Positions 51,699 to 61,585 are shown, counted from the first letter of the stretch. The stretch: 64,000 bases of DNA from Lewinellaceae bacterium (GCA_016712415.1 JADJRC010000002.1:558001-622000), one strand, 5' to 3'. The notes: generated by a model from the sequence alone, not told the origin. Numbers and translations: made by a program.

Positions 51699-52799
51699 AT
51701 GCCGACCATACTTCACAAATACGCCGACCTCCTCGTCAACTACTGCATGGAAGTGCAGCCCGGCGATAAAGTTTTTGTATCCAGTACTTTGCTGGCCGAG
51801 CCGCTGGTCAGGGAAGTGTATCGGGCCGCTTATGCCGCCGGCGCTTCGCTGGTCGAATACGACCTTGCCTTCCGCGAACGCGAACGCATTTATATGGAAA
51901 ATGCCGGCGAAGCAGCTCTGCAAGAGCCGCCCACGCTGACCCGGCTGGCGATGGAGGAATTCCATTGTTACCTGAACATCCGGGCGCCCTACAACCTTCG
52001 CGAAACCTCCGGCGCCACGCCCGAACGCGCGCACAGCCGCAGCGAAGCGCTGGCGCCTCTAAACAAGGCCTACTTTACCCGCACCGCCGACCGGCGCCTC
52101 AAACGCAACCTCTGCCAGTACCCGACCGACGCTGCCGCCCAGGAGGCCGGCATGGGTCTGGGCGAGTACGAACAGTTTGTGTTCGGCGCCTGCAAACTCT
52201 TCGCCGACGACCCGCAGGCGGCCTGGCTCCAGGTGCGCGCCGCGCAGCAACGCATCGTGGATCACCTCAACAAATGCTCCAGCGTGCGCTACCTGTCGGA
52301 GGGCGCCGACATAACATTTTCTACCGAGGGCCGGATTTGGATGAATTCCGACGGCCAGACCAATATGCCCTCCGGAGAGGTGTACACCAGTCCGGTAGAG
52401 GACGGGGTGAACGGGACGGTACATTTTTCCTATCCCTGTATTTACCAGGGCAACGAGGTGGAGGGCGTGACGCTTTGGGTAAAAGACGGCCTCATTGAAA
52501 AATGGGAAGCCCGCCGCGGGCAGGAGTTTCTCGACTATGTGTTCACCCTGCCAGGCACCCGGCGCTTCGGCGAAGCGGCCGTCGGTACCAACTACGACAT
52601 CCAGCGCATGACGCGCAATATCCTGTTCGACGAAAAAATCGGCGGCACCGTACACATGGCTATCGGGCAGAGTTACCTGCAAACCGGCGGTAAAAATGAA
52701 TCCCCCGTGCATTGGGACATGATCACTGATATGACACAGGGCGGGGAGATATGGGCCGACGGGGAGAAGATTTACGAGAACGGGAAGTTTTTGATCTGA
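51699..52799 (+). CDS. M29-family aminopeptidase
   Basis: A 366-residue protein. I choose the ATG at 51699 (MPTILHKYADLLVNYCMEV), because the open frame further upstream runs through the palindromic array. Family features are VQPGDKVFVSSTLLAEPLVREVYRAAYAAGASLVEYDL and DITFSTEGRIWMNSDGQTNMPSGEVYTSPVEDGVNG, with the metal-ligand Glu of GEVYTSP. Then come FGEAAVGTNYDIQ, TVHMAIGQSY and SPVHWDMITDM, which supply further Glu, His and Asp ligands. It is a cytoplasmic dinuclear-metal aminopeptidase, of the AmpS/thermophilic type. Confidence 0.92.
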   Translation: MPTILHKYADLLVNYCMEVQPGDKVFVSSTLLAEPLVREVYRAAYAAGASLVEYDLAFRERERIYMENAGEAALQEPPTLTRLAMEEFHCYLNIRAPYNLRETSGATPERAHSRSEALAPLNKAYFTRTADRRLKRNLCQYPTDAAAQEAGMGLGEYEQFVFGACKLFADDPQAAWLQVRAAQQRIVDHLNKCSSVRYLSEGADITFSTEGRIWMNSDGQTNMPSGEVYTSPVEDGVNGTVHFSYPCIYQGNEVEGVTLWVKDGLIEKWEARRGQEFLDYVFTLPGTRRFGEAAVGTNYDIQRMTRNILFDEKIGGTVHMAIGQSYLQTGGKNESPVHWDMITDMTQGGEIWADGEKIYENGKFLI

Positions 52800-52841
52800 A
52801 GTCCTAATTTTGCGTCGCAAACATGGGGCTCCCGCAAAAGG

Positions 52842-52940
52842 GTTTCCCGCAGATTTTCGCAGAAAAGGCCCGCAGATCGACGCAGAAAAAGCGCTTCTGC
52901 GCAAATCAGCGAATTTTTTCTGCGCAAATCTGCGGGAAAC
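52842..52940. repeat. Long hairpin of CGCAGA-type repeats
   Basis: Perfect 15-nt arms GTTTCCCGCAGATTT (52842-52856) and AAATCTGCGGGAAAC (52926-52940) enclose further CGCAGAAAA/TTTTCTGCG arms. The whole ~100 bp can fold into one long stem. Related CCGCAGA motifs occur at 59409-59465. Confidence 0.8.
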
Positions 52941-52973
52941 CTCCTATAGATGCCGACACAAAAATTCAGCCCG

Positions 52974-54932
52974 ATGCGTTTATTGATATTCTCTTTTCTA
53001 CTGCTCCCAATTGCGGCTTTCTCCCAAACCACTTTTTTCCTGCCCTCACCCAACGGATTGCTGCGTCTGAACGTGGAGACGAAACCCAACCTTAGCTGGC
53101 AACTGCTCCTGCGCAACAAGGCGCTCACAAACCCCGCGCCGATTACCATGACCGTCGAAGGGCACGGGATACTTGGGGCGAAAACTGAAATCACGAAGTA
53201 CGTAAAGTCCTCGATCAACAAGGTTTTACGGCCGGAGGTCAGGCAAAAAAGCGCCTCGGTCCCGGAACTGTACAACGACCTCGTGCTGGAGTTTGAAGGG
53301 GGCTGGGGCATCGCTTTCCGTATGTATAATGAAGGCATGGCCTACCGCTTGTTTACCCGTTTCAACGGAAAAGTGACGGTGATGGACGAAACGTATAGTT
53401 TCAGTCCGACGAATGCCCAAAACGTGTTTTTCCCGGAAGAGGAAGGCTTTTATTCGCACAACGAACGCATGTTTAAAACAATCCCGGCGGGTGGGCTGCG
53501 CGCCGGCCAACTGGCCAGTTTGCCTGCACTGGTGGAAATGGAAGACGGGGTCAAGATGCTGCTCACGGAAACCGACCTGCAGGACTATCCGGGTTTGTGG
53601 ATCAATGCCACGGGCGACGGGAAGGGCGGCCTGCGCGGCGTTTTTCCGAAGTATCCGAAATTCACGGTCGAACTGACCAACCGCGACATACAACCCACCG
53701 ACAGGGAACCGTTTATGGCTTTTGCCGACGGCACGCGCAATTATCCCTGGCGCCTGTTCCTCGTCGCCGAGAAAGACGCCGACCTGCTTACCAACCAACT
53801 GCCCTGGCTGCTTGCCGAGCCCAGCCGCCTGAAACAAACGGACTGGATACGCCCGGGCAAAGTCGCCTGGGACTGGTGGAACAACCTCAACCTGTACGGC
53901 GTGGATTTTCGTGCGGGCATCAATACGCCGACCTACAAATATTTTGTGGATTTCGCCGCTGCAAACGGTCTGGAATACATTATTCTGGACGAGGGATGGT
54001 CGGAAACGGGCCACCTGAACCAGATCAATGCAAACCTGGACATGGACGAACTGGCTGCCTATGCCAAAGAAAAGGGCGTGGGAATCATCCTTTGGGTCAC
54101 CTGGAGCAGCATCGACCGGCAATTTGAACTGCTGCTGCCCAGCCTGAAAAAATGGGACATCAAGGGGTTGAAAATCGATTTTATGCAGCGCGACGACCAG
54201 GAAGCCGTCAAGTTCTACTGGCGTATGGCGGAAAAATGCGCCGCGCATAACCTGCTGGTAGATTTTCACGGCGCGCACAAGCCCGCGGGGTTGCAACGCA
54301 CTTGGCCAAATGTACTGAGTTTTGAAGGCGTTTACGGACTCGAACAGGCAAAATGGGATCCCCAAAAGCGGATCGACCCGGAACACGATGTTACCCTGCC
54401 CTTTACCCGGCAGGTTGCCGGGCCGATGGACTATACCCCCGGGGCCATGCTCAATTACCAGAAAGGCGACTGGTCTCCGTCGTTCAACCGGCCCGCGTCG
54501 ATGGGTACACGCTGCCACGAACTGGCCAAGTATATCGTCTTTGAAAGCCCCCTCCAGATATTGTCGGACAGTCCGTCGAACTACAACAAAGAACCGGAAT
54601 GCCTGAATTTTCTCGCCAGGGTGCCCTCCGTCTGGGAAAACACGGTTGCCCTCGACGGCAAGGTGGGCGACTATGTGGCCGTAGCCCGGCAGGCTGCCGG
54701 CGGACTCTGGTACATTGGCGCCATGACCGACTGGACGATGCGCGACCTGCGCCTGAAAACGGATTTTCTTCCGGAAGGTGATTACGAGATCGAGATATTT
54801 CAGGACGGGGTAAATGCCGACCGCTGCGCGCAGGATTACAAGCGTTCCGTGACCTACGTCAAAAGCGGCAACATGCTGCGTGCGGCCATGGCGCCGGGCG
54901 GCGGCTTTGTGGCTATTTTGAGAAAACTGTAA
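52974..54932 (+). CDS. Glycoside hydrolase family 97 (alpha-glucosidase/galactosidase type)
   Basis: A 652-residue protein started at the ATG at 52974 (MRLLIFSFLLLPIAAFSQTT, signal peptide). The N-terminal beta-sandwich FLPSPNGLLRLNVETKPNLSWQLLLRN is typical of GH97. The TIM barrel has GLEYIILDEGWSE, GIILWVTWSSIDRQFE, KGLKIDFMQRDDQEAV, LLVDFHGAHKPAGLQRTWPNV and SFEGVYGLEQAKW, followed by PFTRQVAGPMDYTPGAM. Family members cleave alpha-glucosidic or alpha-galactosidic bonds with a calcium ion. The IDFM aspartate may be the nucleophile of the retaining type, so the mechanism is undecided. It acts in the periplasm or on the cell surface. Confidence 0.92.
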   Translation: MRLLIFSFLLLPIAAFSQTTFFLPSPNGLLRLNVETKPNLSWQLLLRNKALTNPAPITMTVEGHGILGAKTEITKYVKSSINKVLRPEVRQKSASVPELYNDLVLEFEGGWGIAFRMYNEGMAYRLFTRFNGKVTVMDETYSFSPTNAQNVFFPEEEGFYSHNERMFKTIPAGGLRAGQLASLPALVEMEDGVKMLLTETDLQDYPGLWINATGDGKGGLRGVFPKYPKFTVELTNRDIQPTDREPFMAFADGTRNYPWRLFLVAEKDADLLTNQLPWLLAEPSRLKQTDWIRPGKVAWDWWNNLNLYGVDFRAGINTPTYKYFVDFAAANGLEYIILDEGWSETGHLNQINANLDMDELAAYAKEKGVGIILWVTWSSIDRQFELLLPSLKKWDIKGLKIDFMQRDDQEAVKFYWRMAEKCAAHNLLVDFHGAHKPAGLQRTWPNVLSFEGVYGLEQAKWDPQKRIDPEHDVTLPFTRQVAGPMDYTPGAMLNYQKGDWSPSFNRPASMGTRCHELAKYIVFESPLQILSDSPSNYNKEPECLNFLARVPSVWENTVALDGKVGDYVAVARQAAGGLWYIGAMTDWTMRDLRLKTDFLPEGDYEIEIFQDGVNADRCAQDYKRSVTYVKSGNMLRAAMAPGGGFVAILRKL

Positions 54933-54945
54933 TACATTCGGAAAA

Positions 54946-54953
54946 TATCTTTT
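54946..54953 (+). promoter_or_regulatory. Probable -7 box for the SNF2 helicase gene
   Basis: TATCTTTT fits TAnnTTTG at seven of eight positions and ends 4 nt before the ATG at 54958. It is the same leaderless geometry as at 7168 and 9693. Confidence 0.4.
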
Positions 54954-54957
54954 CCCC

Positions 54958-57876
54958 ATGCCTCGTCAGGTTGTTTTCAATCTTTACCCCTTCAGTGCGT
55001 CGTTGTTTCTTCCAACGGCCAATATTGTGGATGCCGACCGGAACGGCGTGCTCACCCACTTCGTTCAGCGCGCCACCCCGGCCACGATGGCGCCCTACGG
55101 TATCGAAATGACGCCCGTTCTCGAGCGTTTGCTGGGCATCGTCGATGCCCTGACGCCAAAATCGCTGGAGGCAAAATACAAGCCACCAAAAGCCAGGGCG
55201 CCCCAGCCGCTGGCTCAGTTGCTGGCCGACAAAGAGATCAAGCCGGTTGTCGAGCGCTTCATTTTCAACAACCTGGATACGTTTTTATCCGAAATAACGC
55301 GGCACCGCCTGCCCCTTACCCTCGATGCGGAGCGGAAAACACTGGCCAAGGATGTTCTCGTAGTTTTTCCCCGGGAGGAACTTTTGCCGCACCTGTTTTT
55401 CAAAAAAGACGCGACGGGCGTCGAATACCGGCTTCGGCTGGGTCGTGACGGCGAAGTCTGGGACATTCGGGATCGCAACGTCGTTGCACTCACCAATACC
55501 GAACCGGCCTGGCTGCTGGTCGACTATGCCCTGTACCTGGTGCCGGGCATCAATGGCAACATGGTCAACCCCTTCCGGCAGAAGGATGCGGTGCATATAC
55601 CGCCGGAGAAAGAGCGTGTGTATTTCAGGCAATTTATCGCCAAAAGTATCCGGCGGAGCAACGTGGAGGCCGAGGGCTTTCGGGTGGAAAAGGCCGGCGA
55701 CCTGCTTGTCACGCGCCTGGAAGCCGTGGAGCATGTGCTGGAAAACCGCTGGATGCTGAGGCCCGTCTTCGAATACGACGGGGCGGAGTTCCAATACGGC
55801 GAACGCCGCGACCGGGTCACCTCCCTGGATATTCCGGACGATGATGCGGCCGAGATCGCGGTGCGGCTCGTCAGTCGCGATAAGGCTGCAGAAGACAAAC
55901 AGGCCTCGGTTTTGCTGGCGCTGGGTCTGCATGCCGATGGCAGGATATTTTCGCCGGATGCCCCGGGTCTGCAGGCCATCCTGGAATTTTTGGTGCAGCA
56001 CCGCGCGACACTCGAGGCAGCAGGATTCCGCATCGCCGCTCCACAGGTTGACGGCAAAACACTGGCGCTTGCTGCGCACGACATCAGTGTTCGCTCCGAG
56101 GCGGCGGGCGACTGGTTTGATGTCCAGGGCAGCGTGCGCGTCGGGGAATACACTTTCCCGTTTCGGAAACTGCTGCCCAACCTGCGCCGGCACGATCCAT
56201 TCTACCCATTGCCGGACGGCACCTTTTTCCATATCCCGGAGGAGTGGTTTGCACGGTATGCCGATCTTGCCGGCGCCGTTCAAACGCTGGATGACAACCT
56301 GCGCCTGCCCAAAGCCCTTTACACGGTATTGCAGGAAACCGGAGCCCATGCAGATGATGCGGGTTTTCCGGATATCGACCCCGAAAACATTGAATATCAA
56401 CCCTCAGAACACCTTCATGCATCGCTTCGGCCTTACCAGGCGACTGGTATCAAATGGCTCATCGGGCACTACCGGCAGGGCTTCGGCGCCTGCCTTGCCG
56501 ATGATATGGGGCTTGGCAAAACGCTGCAAACGATCGCCGTACTGCTCCACGCAAAAGAGGATGCCGCTGCCGCCCCTGACCAGTCGGAACAAGGCAGCTC
56601 GGGCGCGCAACTCGACCTTTTCCAGACCTACCAGGCTGAACTGCGTCCGCTGAAAGCGCTCATCATGCTCCCGGCATCGCTGGTATTCAACTGGCATCGC
56701 GAGTTGGCGAAATTTGCACCCGTGTTGTTTGTCTGCATTCATACAGGCTCCAAACGCCTGAAGGATGCCCGGGCGCTGGCCGGCCATGATGTGGTATTGA
56801 CCACCTATCACACCGCCCGTCAGGACCTGGATTTGCTGGAACGGGTGGACTGGCGTTTCATCATACTCGATGAAAGCCAGCAGATCAAAAACCGCGATTC
56901 GGAGGTGTCGAAAGTGGTGCGCAGCCTCCGTGCACGGCATAAAATATCGCTGTCGGGTACGCCTATCGAGAATTCGCTCGCCGACTTGTGGACACAAATG
57001 GAATTCATCAACCCCGATACGCTGGGCAGTTACAAGACATTCCGGGAGCAGTTTCAGGTACCGATTGAAAAACGGCAGGACGAACGCGCCAGGGAACGGC
57101 TGTTCATTCGGGTCAAGCCCTTTTTCCTGCGACGTACAAAAGAGGAGGTGGCGCCCGACCTCCCGGAACTGACGCAGCAGATTTTTTATTCCGAGATGGC
57201 GCCGGAGCAGCGCAAACGTTACGAGCAGGTCAAGTCGGCCGTGCGCAACGAGATACTCTCCCTGTTCGACGACCCCAAAACACGGCTCATGGCATTGCAG
57301 GCGCTCACCCGCCTGCGCCAGTTGGCCAACCACCCGTTCCTCACCGACGCGACATACGAGGGTGCCAGCGGCAAGACGGACGATGTGCTGGCGCAGTGGG
57401 ATGTTATCCGGCGGGCGGGGCACAAGGTGCTGTTTTTCAGCTCGTTTGAGCAGCATTTGCAGCTGTTTCGGAAGGTGCTGGAAAAGGAAAAACAACCTTT
57501 TGCCTGGCTCACTGGCGACGTAGCGGCGCCCGACCGCGCGCGGGAGGTGGAGCGATTCCAGAATGACACATCTGTACAGGCGTTTTTGATGACCCTCGGC
57601 GCCGGCGGGGTAGGACTGAATCTCACTGCCGCCGACTATGTGTTTATGCTCGATCCCTGGTGGAACCCCGCCAAAGAAGACCAGGCCATTGCCCGGGCCC
57701 ACCGGATAGGCCGCATGCACCCGGTGACGGCTGTACGGTTTATCGCCCGTGACACGATTGAGGAAAAGATCGTTCAGATGCAGGAGCGCAAACGCGCGCT
57801 GGGGCGGGAGTTGTTCGCCGCGTCGGCAGCGTATCCGTCGCTGGACAGGGAGGATGTGGAGATGTTGCTGGGATAA
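54958..57876 (+). CDS. SNF2/RapA-family ATP-dependent helicase
   Basis: A 972-residue protein. The first ~490 residues are a Bacteroidota-type N-terminal region without recognised motifs. The SNF2 ATPase begins near residue 490: LRPYQATGIKWLIGHYRQGFGACLADDMGLGKTLQTIAVLL (Walker A near residue 519), VVLTTYHTARQDLDLL, FIILDESQQIKNRDS with motif II DESQ, SGTPIENSLADLWTQMEFINPD, KVLFFSSFEQHLQLF, and LGAGGVGLNLTAADYVFMLDPWWNPAKEDQAIARAHRIGR. The C-terminus (EEKIVQMQERKRALGRELF) is standard. It is an ATP-driven double-strand DNA translocase, probably in transcription or repair. The exact role is not known. Confidence 0.92.
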   Translation: MPRQVVFNLYPFSASLFLPTANIVDADRNGVLTHFVQRATPATMAPYGIEMTPVLERLLGIVDALTPKSLEAKYKPPKARAPQPLAQLLADKEIKPVVERFIFNNLDTFLSEITRHRLPLTLDAERKTLAKDVLVVFPREELLPHLFFKKDATGVEYRLRLGRDGEVWDIRDRNVVALTNTEPAWLLVDYALYLVPGINGNMVNPFRQKDAVHIPPEKERVYFRQFIAKSIRRSNVEAEGFRVEKAGDLLVTRLEAVEHVLENRWMLRPVFEYDGAEFQYGERRDRVTSLDIPDDDAAEIAVRLVSRDKAAEDKQASVLLALGLHADGRIFSPDAPGLQAILEFLVQHRATLEAAGFRIAAPQVDGKTLALAAHDISVRSEAAGDWFDVQGSVRVGEYTFPFRKLLPNLRRHDPFYPLPDGTFFHIPEEWFARYADLAGAVQTLDDNLRLPKALYTVLQETGAHADDAGFPDIDPENIEYQPSEHLHASLRPYQATGIKWLIGHYRQGFGACLADDMGLGKTLQTIAVLLHAKEDAAAAPDQSEQGSSGAQLDLFQTYQAELRPLKALIMLPASLVFNWHRELAKFAPVLFVCIHTGSKRLKDARALAGHDVVLTTYHTARQDLDLLERVDWRFIILDESQQIKNRDSEVSKVVRSLRARHKISLSGTPIENSLADLWTQMEFINPDTLGSYKTFREQFQVPIEKRQDERARERLFIRVKPFFLRRTKEEVAPDLPELTQQIFYSEMAPEQRKRYEQVKSAVRNEILSLFDDPKTRLMALQALTRLRQLANHPFLTDATYEGASGKTDDVLAQWDVIRRAGHKVLFFSSFEQHLQLFRKVLEKEKQPFAWLTGDVAAPDRAREVERFQNDTSVQAFLMTLGAGGVGLNLTAADYVFMLDPWWNPAKEDQAIARAHRIGRMHPVTAVRFIARDTIEEKIVQMQERKRALGRELFAASAAYPSLDREDVEMLLG

Positions 57877-57947
57877 GGTGCAGGCAACGACATTCTACCA
57901 TAAGAGGCAGAATGCTTAATTCATTGCTAAAAGGTTACCCAATCACA

Positions 57948-59291
57948 TTACTTGCCAACCTTCGACAACTCTCTTTTTACACCTTGTTGAATACTGGCCA
58001 TAGTGATCACATTCGAACCGTTCCGCAGGGCTTCGATCGTAACGTAGCGAATGACATTCAGGATAGCGCCGCCACTGAGTTTATATTTCCGTGCGATGGT
58101 AGGTAACTTCACCCTGGAATCCAGGGTAACCTGGGGCGGAAAACCGTTTTGCCATATGCGCAGGCGTTCGGCTTCGCCGGGCATGGGGAAATGGATGACA
58201 GTATCGAATCTGCGGGATAGTTCGTTGTCCGGGTTTTCGTCGAGGTGGGAGGCCAGGATGGCGACACCACTAAAGGTTGCGATACGCTGCAAGAAGTAGC
58301 CTACCTCCTGGTTGGCAAAGCGGTTGTGGGCGTCACTGGTATCACTGCGCTTGCCAAAGAGCGCATCTGCTTCGTCGAAGAATAGAACCCACTGTTTGTG
58401 TTCGGCTTTGTCAAAGATGCTTGCCAGGTTTTTCTCCGTTTCGCCGATGTATTTGGAAACCGCCATGGGCAGGTTGACGCGGTACACCTCGCGGCCGCTG
58501 GATTTGCCAAGCAGGCAAGCCGCCGTCGTTTTACCGTGACCAGGCGGGCCGTAAAAGAGGGCATGGAAGCCGGGGGGGAGTTTGGCAGCCATATCCCAGT
58601 CCTGCATCAGCGTGGAGCTGTGCGTAAGCCAGGTTTCTATTTCCCGAACCAGCGCCAGGGTTTCCGGCGCTAGTACCAGGTCGTCCCATTCCAGTCGCGT
58701 TTCGATGCGATGGGCAGGGAAACGAATGCCGAACTGCGGCTGCTCTGCCGTACCGACAATGAAGTAACCGAGGTACTCCTGCGTCAGCCGCAAGGGCGTT
58801 TTCAGGAAGAACAGGCTGGCGTCGTCGTGTTGAAGGTCGAATATCTGATGGCGAGTGAAATAGTGATCGCGGTCAAAGAGAGCCAGAACCTGGATGCGCA
58901 GCTCCAAATCCTGGCCGGCAAGCAGGAAAGCCAGCGTTTCGCCAGTGGGGAAAAAGCCACCCTCCTGGTCTTCCCGAATCCCGCCGAACTCGGTAAACGG
59001 GCGGTCGGTGGTGGCGTTTTTTGTAAAAAAAACATCGAGGCGCCAGGGGCGGATATGAGGCACAAGGGCCAGAATGAGCATCAGCCGCTCCGCAATGGTC
59101 ATTTGGTATTGCCGGACAATACCTGCGTACGTCGACTCCGAGTCGGAAAGGTCGGGCGGATCAATATCGAAGACATCGTTAAACTCGCTCTCCTGGCCGA
59201 AATACAGTTTTAAGCGGGTATCTACAACCCTGTTAAACCAGGAAAGTTCTCGTTCCAGATCGCGGGCATTAAGATGAATAGCATTCGGCAT
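57948..59291 (-). CDS. AAA+ ATPase of contractile injection system (Afp15/Pvc15) type
   Basis: A 447-residue protein. The N-terminal ~230 residues (RELSWFNRVVDTRLKLYFG, FDIDPPDLSDSESTYAGIV, RLDVFFTKNATTDRPFTEFGG, GGFFPTGETLAFLLAGQDLE) match what I know of the conserved N-domain of the ATPases encoded in extracellular contractile injection system (eCIS) loci. The AAA+ module has Walker A GPPGHGKT (248-255), Walker B VLFFDEAD (302-309), sensor/pore segments SKYIGETEKN and an arginine-finger region ELSRRFD. In eCIS loci it helps assembly of the particle. No tube, sheath or baseplate gene is visible around it. Confidence 0.82.
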   Translation of the reverse strand: MPNAIHLNARDLERELSWFNRVVDTRLKLYFGQESEFNDVFDIDPPDLSDSESTYAGIVRQYQMTIAERLMLILALVPHIRPWRLDVFFTKNATTDRPFTEFGGIREDQEGGFFPTGETLAFLLAGQDLELRIQVLALFDRDHYFTRHQIFDLQHDDASLFFLKTPLRLTQEYLGYFIVGTAEQPQFGIRFPAHRIETRLEWDDLVLAPETLALVREIETWLTHSSTLMQDWDMAAKLPPGFHALFYGPPGHGKTTAACLLGKSSGREVYRVNLPMAVSKYIGETEKNLASIFDKAEHKQWVLFFDEADALFGKRSDTSDAHNRFANQEVGYFLQRIATFSGVAILASHLDENPDNELSRRFDTVIHFPMPGEAERLRIWQNGFPPQVTLDSRVKLPTIARKYKLSGGAILNVIRYVTIEALRNGSNVITMASIQQGVKRELSKVGK

Positions 59292-59851
59292 AACATCATT
59301 GGGTTTAGGTCAGGTGTACAGATAAATGCCCTAAGGTACAGATTTGAGGGTCGCTGATGCTTTTGCATTTGACAACCTAATATGAGTCATCCCGAATTTA
59401 TTTCCCGCAGAAAAAAACCGCAGATTGCCGCAGATTTGGTAAAATTCTACGCATTCCTGCGGGTAACACAATAGAGTTGTTGTGATATAACTGATTGAAA
59501 ATCAGTGTCTGTTAATAAATCCATCAAGCCACTCGCTTATTCATCTGATGACTACAGTCATCTGATGAATGATCAACTTAAATCGGGGGCAGTACCGATA
59601 AAAGAACCTACAACATGCAACTTGGGCTAACTAATTGATTATCGTGCCACAACAACGCTAATGCCTGCGCGAAATCCGGGATGACTCATCTTATCTTTTA
59701 TTATTAATTTTTGAAATGCAAGAGTTGCCAAGGTCTCAAAGGCCAGGTCTTCAACAGGGAAAGGAAAAACGGGTCGAGCTCATCGTATTGCCAGACACCA
59801 GATTCGGCATGTAATACTGAACCTGGTGTCTGGCCGTACAACACGACACGG
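59292..59851. other. Gene-free region with hairpins and CGCAGA repeats
   Basis: No gene is seen. It holds CCGCAGA-type repeats (59409-59465). A 14-bp hairpin with one mismatch follows (arms 59539-59552 and 59557-59570, TCATCTGATGAC core). A perfect 12-bp hairpin lies at 59790-59801/59823-59834 (GCCAGACACCAG). The last one is just beyond the end of rny but lacks a T-run on the minus strand. Confidence 0.7.
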
Positions 59852-61519
59852 TTACCGCGCAAACGCAACCGCCCGCTTTTCCCGGATTACCGTCACACGG
59901 ATCTGTCCGGGGTATTGCATTTCATCCTGAATCTTTTGCGAAATCATAAACGACAGGTCGTCGGCGTATTGGTCGGTCACCTTGTCGGCTTCGACGATGA
60001 CGCGCAGTTCGCGGCCAGCCTGCATGGCGAAGGCTTTGGCCACACCGTCGTAGCTCATGGCGAGGTCTTCGAGTTCGCCGATGCGCTTGAGGTAGTTTTC
60101 CAGTATTTCGCGACGTGCGCCGGGGCGTGCGCCGGAGATCGCGTCGCAGGCCTGTATGATGGGCGAGATGATGTTGTTCATCTCGACCTCGTCGTGGTGG
60201 GCGCCGACGGCGTTGATGATGACGGGGTGTTCGCCGTACTGTTCGCACAGTTTCATGCCCACAAGCGCGTGCGAGAGTTCCGTTTCCTCTTCCGCCACCT
60301 TGCCGATATCGTGGAGCAGGCCCGCGCGTTTGGCCATTTTGATCTGTTTGGGATTGAGGCCGAGTTCGGCAGCCATGATGGAACAGAGTTCGGCCGTCTC
60401 GATGGAGTGTTTGAGCAGGTTCTGGCCGTAGGAGGAGCGGAAACGCATGCGGCCGACCATCCGTACCAATGCGGCGTTGAGGCCGTGTATGCCGAGTTCG
60501 ATCACGGTGCGTTCGCCGATCTCGATGATCTGTTCTTCGAGTTGTTTGCTCACCTTGGCCACCACTTCTTCGATACGCTGCGGGTGTATGCGCCCGTCGG
60601 CGACGAGGCGCTGGAGCGAAAGGCGGGCCACCTCGCGGCGGATAGGATCGAAGGAGGAAATGACGATAGCCTCCGGCGTATCGTCGACAATGATCTCGAC
60701 ACCCGTGGCAGATTCCAGGGCGCGGATGTTGCGGCCTTCGCGACCGATGATCTGGCCTTTCATGTCGTCGTTCTCGAGATTGAACACCGATACTGTATTC
60801 TCGATCGTAAACTCGGCAGCCATACGCTGTATCGTCTGGATGACGATCTTCTTGGCCTCTTTGGAGGCGTTGAGTTTTGCCTGCGTGACGGCATCCTTCA
60901 CGATGGCCATCACTTCCGTTTCGCTCTTGGCGCGCACGGCTTCGAGCAATTGGTCTTTGGCGTCGAGTTGCGATAGTTTGGCGATATTCTCGAGCGCCTT
61001 GATGCGTTCTTCATTCGCCGCGTCGAGTTCTTCTTTTTTCTTCGCGACGATCTTCAGTTGTTTGTCCAGATTTTCCCGAAGGGTACCCAATTCGATCTCG
61101 CGGTTCTCCAGTTCGGATTTGCGGGAGTTGATCTCGTCAACTTTGCTTTGGAAGGCATCCATCTCGGCCTTGAGGTCTTTTTGCTTCGACACGACCTCTA
61201 TTTCCAGTTCCTTCATCTTCAACTGGTGCTGGTTCTTCTCCGTCTCCAGTTCCTGGCGCATTTGCGCGTAGCGCTCTTTGGCCTCCTGTATTTTTTGTTG
61301 CTTGATGCGTTCGTTTTCTGCGTCCGCTTTGCTGGTGATCTTTTCTGCTTTGAGCGTCGCTTCGTCTTCGATGCGCTTGGCTGTCAGCCGGGCTTCCTGA
61401 ATAGCGAGGTCAGCCTGCCGGTTGCTCTCTTCTACCTGTTTCTTGTTGGATTGGGAAGCGAAGAAATAAGCGGCTACTCCGCCTACGACCAGCCCTATAA
61501 TGCCTATTATGAACTCCAT
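59852..61519 (-). CDS. rny: Ribonuclease Y
   Basis: A 555-residue protein. One N-terminal membrane helix (MEFIIGIIGLVVGGVAAYFFA) is followed by a long charged coiled coil (~residues 25-190). The KH domain holds GRNIRALESATGVEIIVDDTPE. The HD domain has ETAELCSIMAAELGLNPKQIKMAKRAGLLHDIGKVAEEE (HD pair). The end is QIRVTVIREKRAVAFAR. It is a membrane-bound endonuclease that starts mRNA decay. It lies in the minus-strand order pheT-zapA-rny. With pnp and the RNA helicase it makes up a plausible degradosome set. Confidence 0.97.
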   Translation of the reverse strand: MEFIIGIIGLVVGGVAAYFFASQSNKKQVEESNRQADLAIQEARLTAKRIEDEATLKAEKITSKADAENERIKQQKIQEAKERYAQMRQELETEKNQHQLKMKELEIEVVSKQKDLKAEMDAFQSKVDEINSRKSELENREIELGTLRENLDKQLKIVAKKKEELDAANEERIKALENIAKLSQLDAKDQLLEAVRAKSETEVMAIVKDAVTQAKLNASKEAKKIVIQTIQRMAAEFTIENTVSVFNLENDDMKGQIIGREGRNIRALESATGVEIIVDDTPEAIVISSFDPIRREVARLSLQRLVADGRIHPQRIEEVVAKVSKQLEEQIIEIGERTVIELGIHGLNAALVRMVGRMRFRSSYGQNLLKHSIETAELCSIMAAELGLNPKQIKMAKRAGLLHDIGKVAEEETELSHALVGMKLCEQYGEHPVIINAVGAHHDEVEMNNIISPIIQACDAISGARPGARREILENYLKRIGELEDLAMSYDGVAKAFAMQAGRELRVIVEADKVTDQYADDLSFMISQKIQDEMQYPGQIRVTVIREKRAVAFAR

Positions 61520-61585
61520 AAAACATTGTCATTTAAGTGGTTAACTTATATATGTCACTAACCCTTAAAATCGAACGGAAGGATA

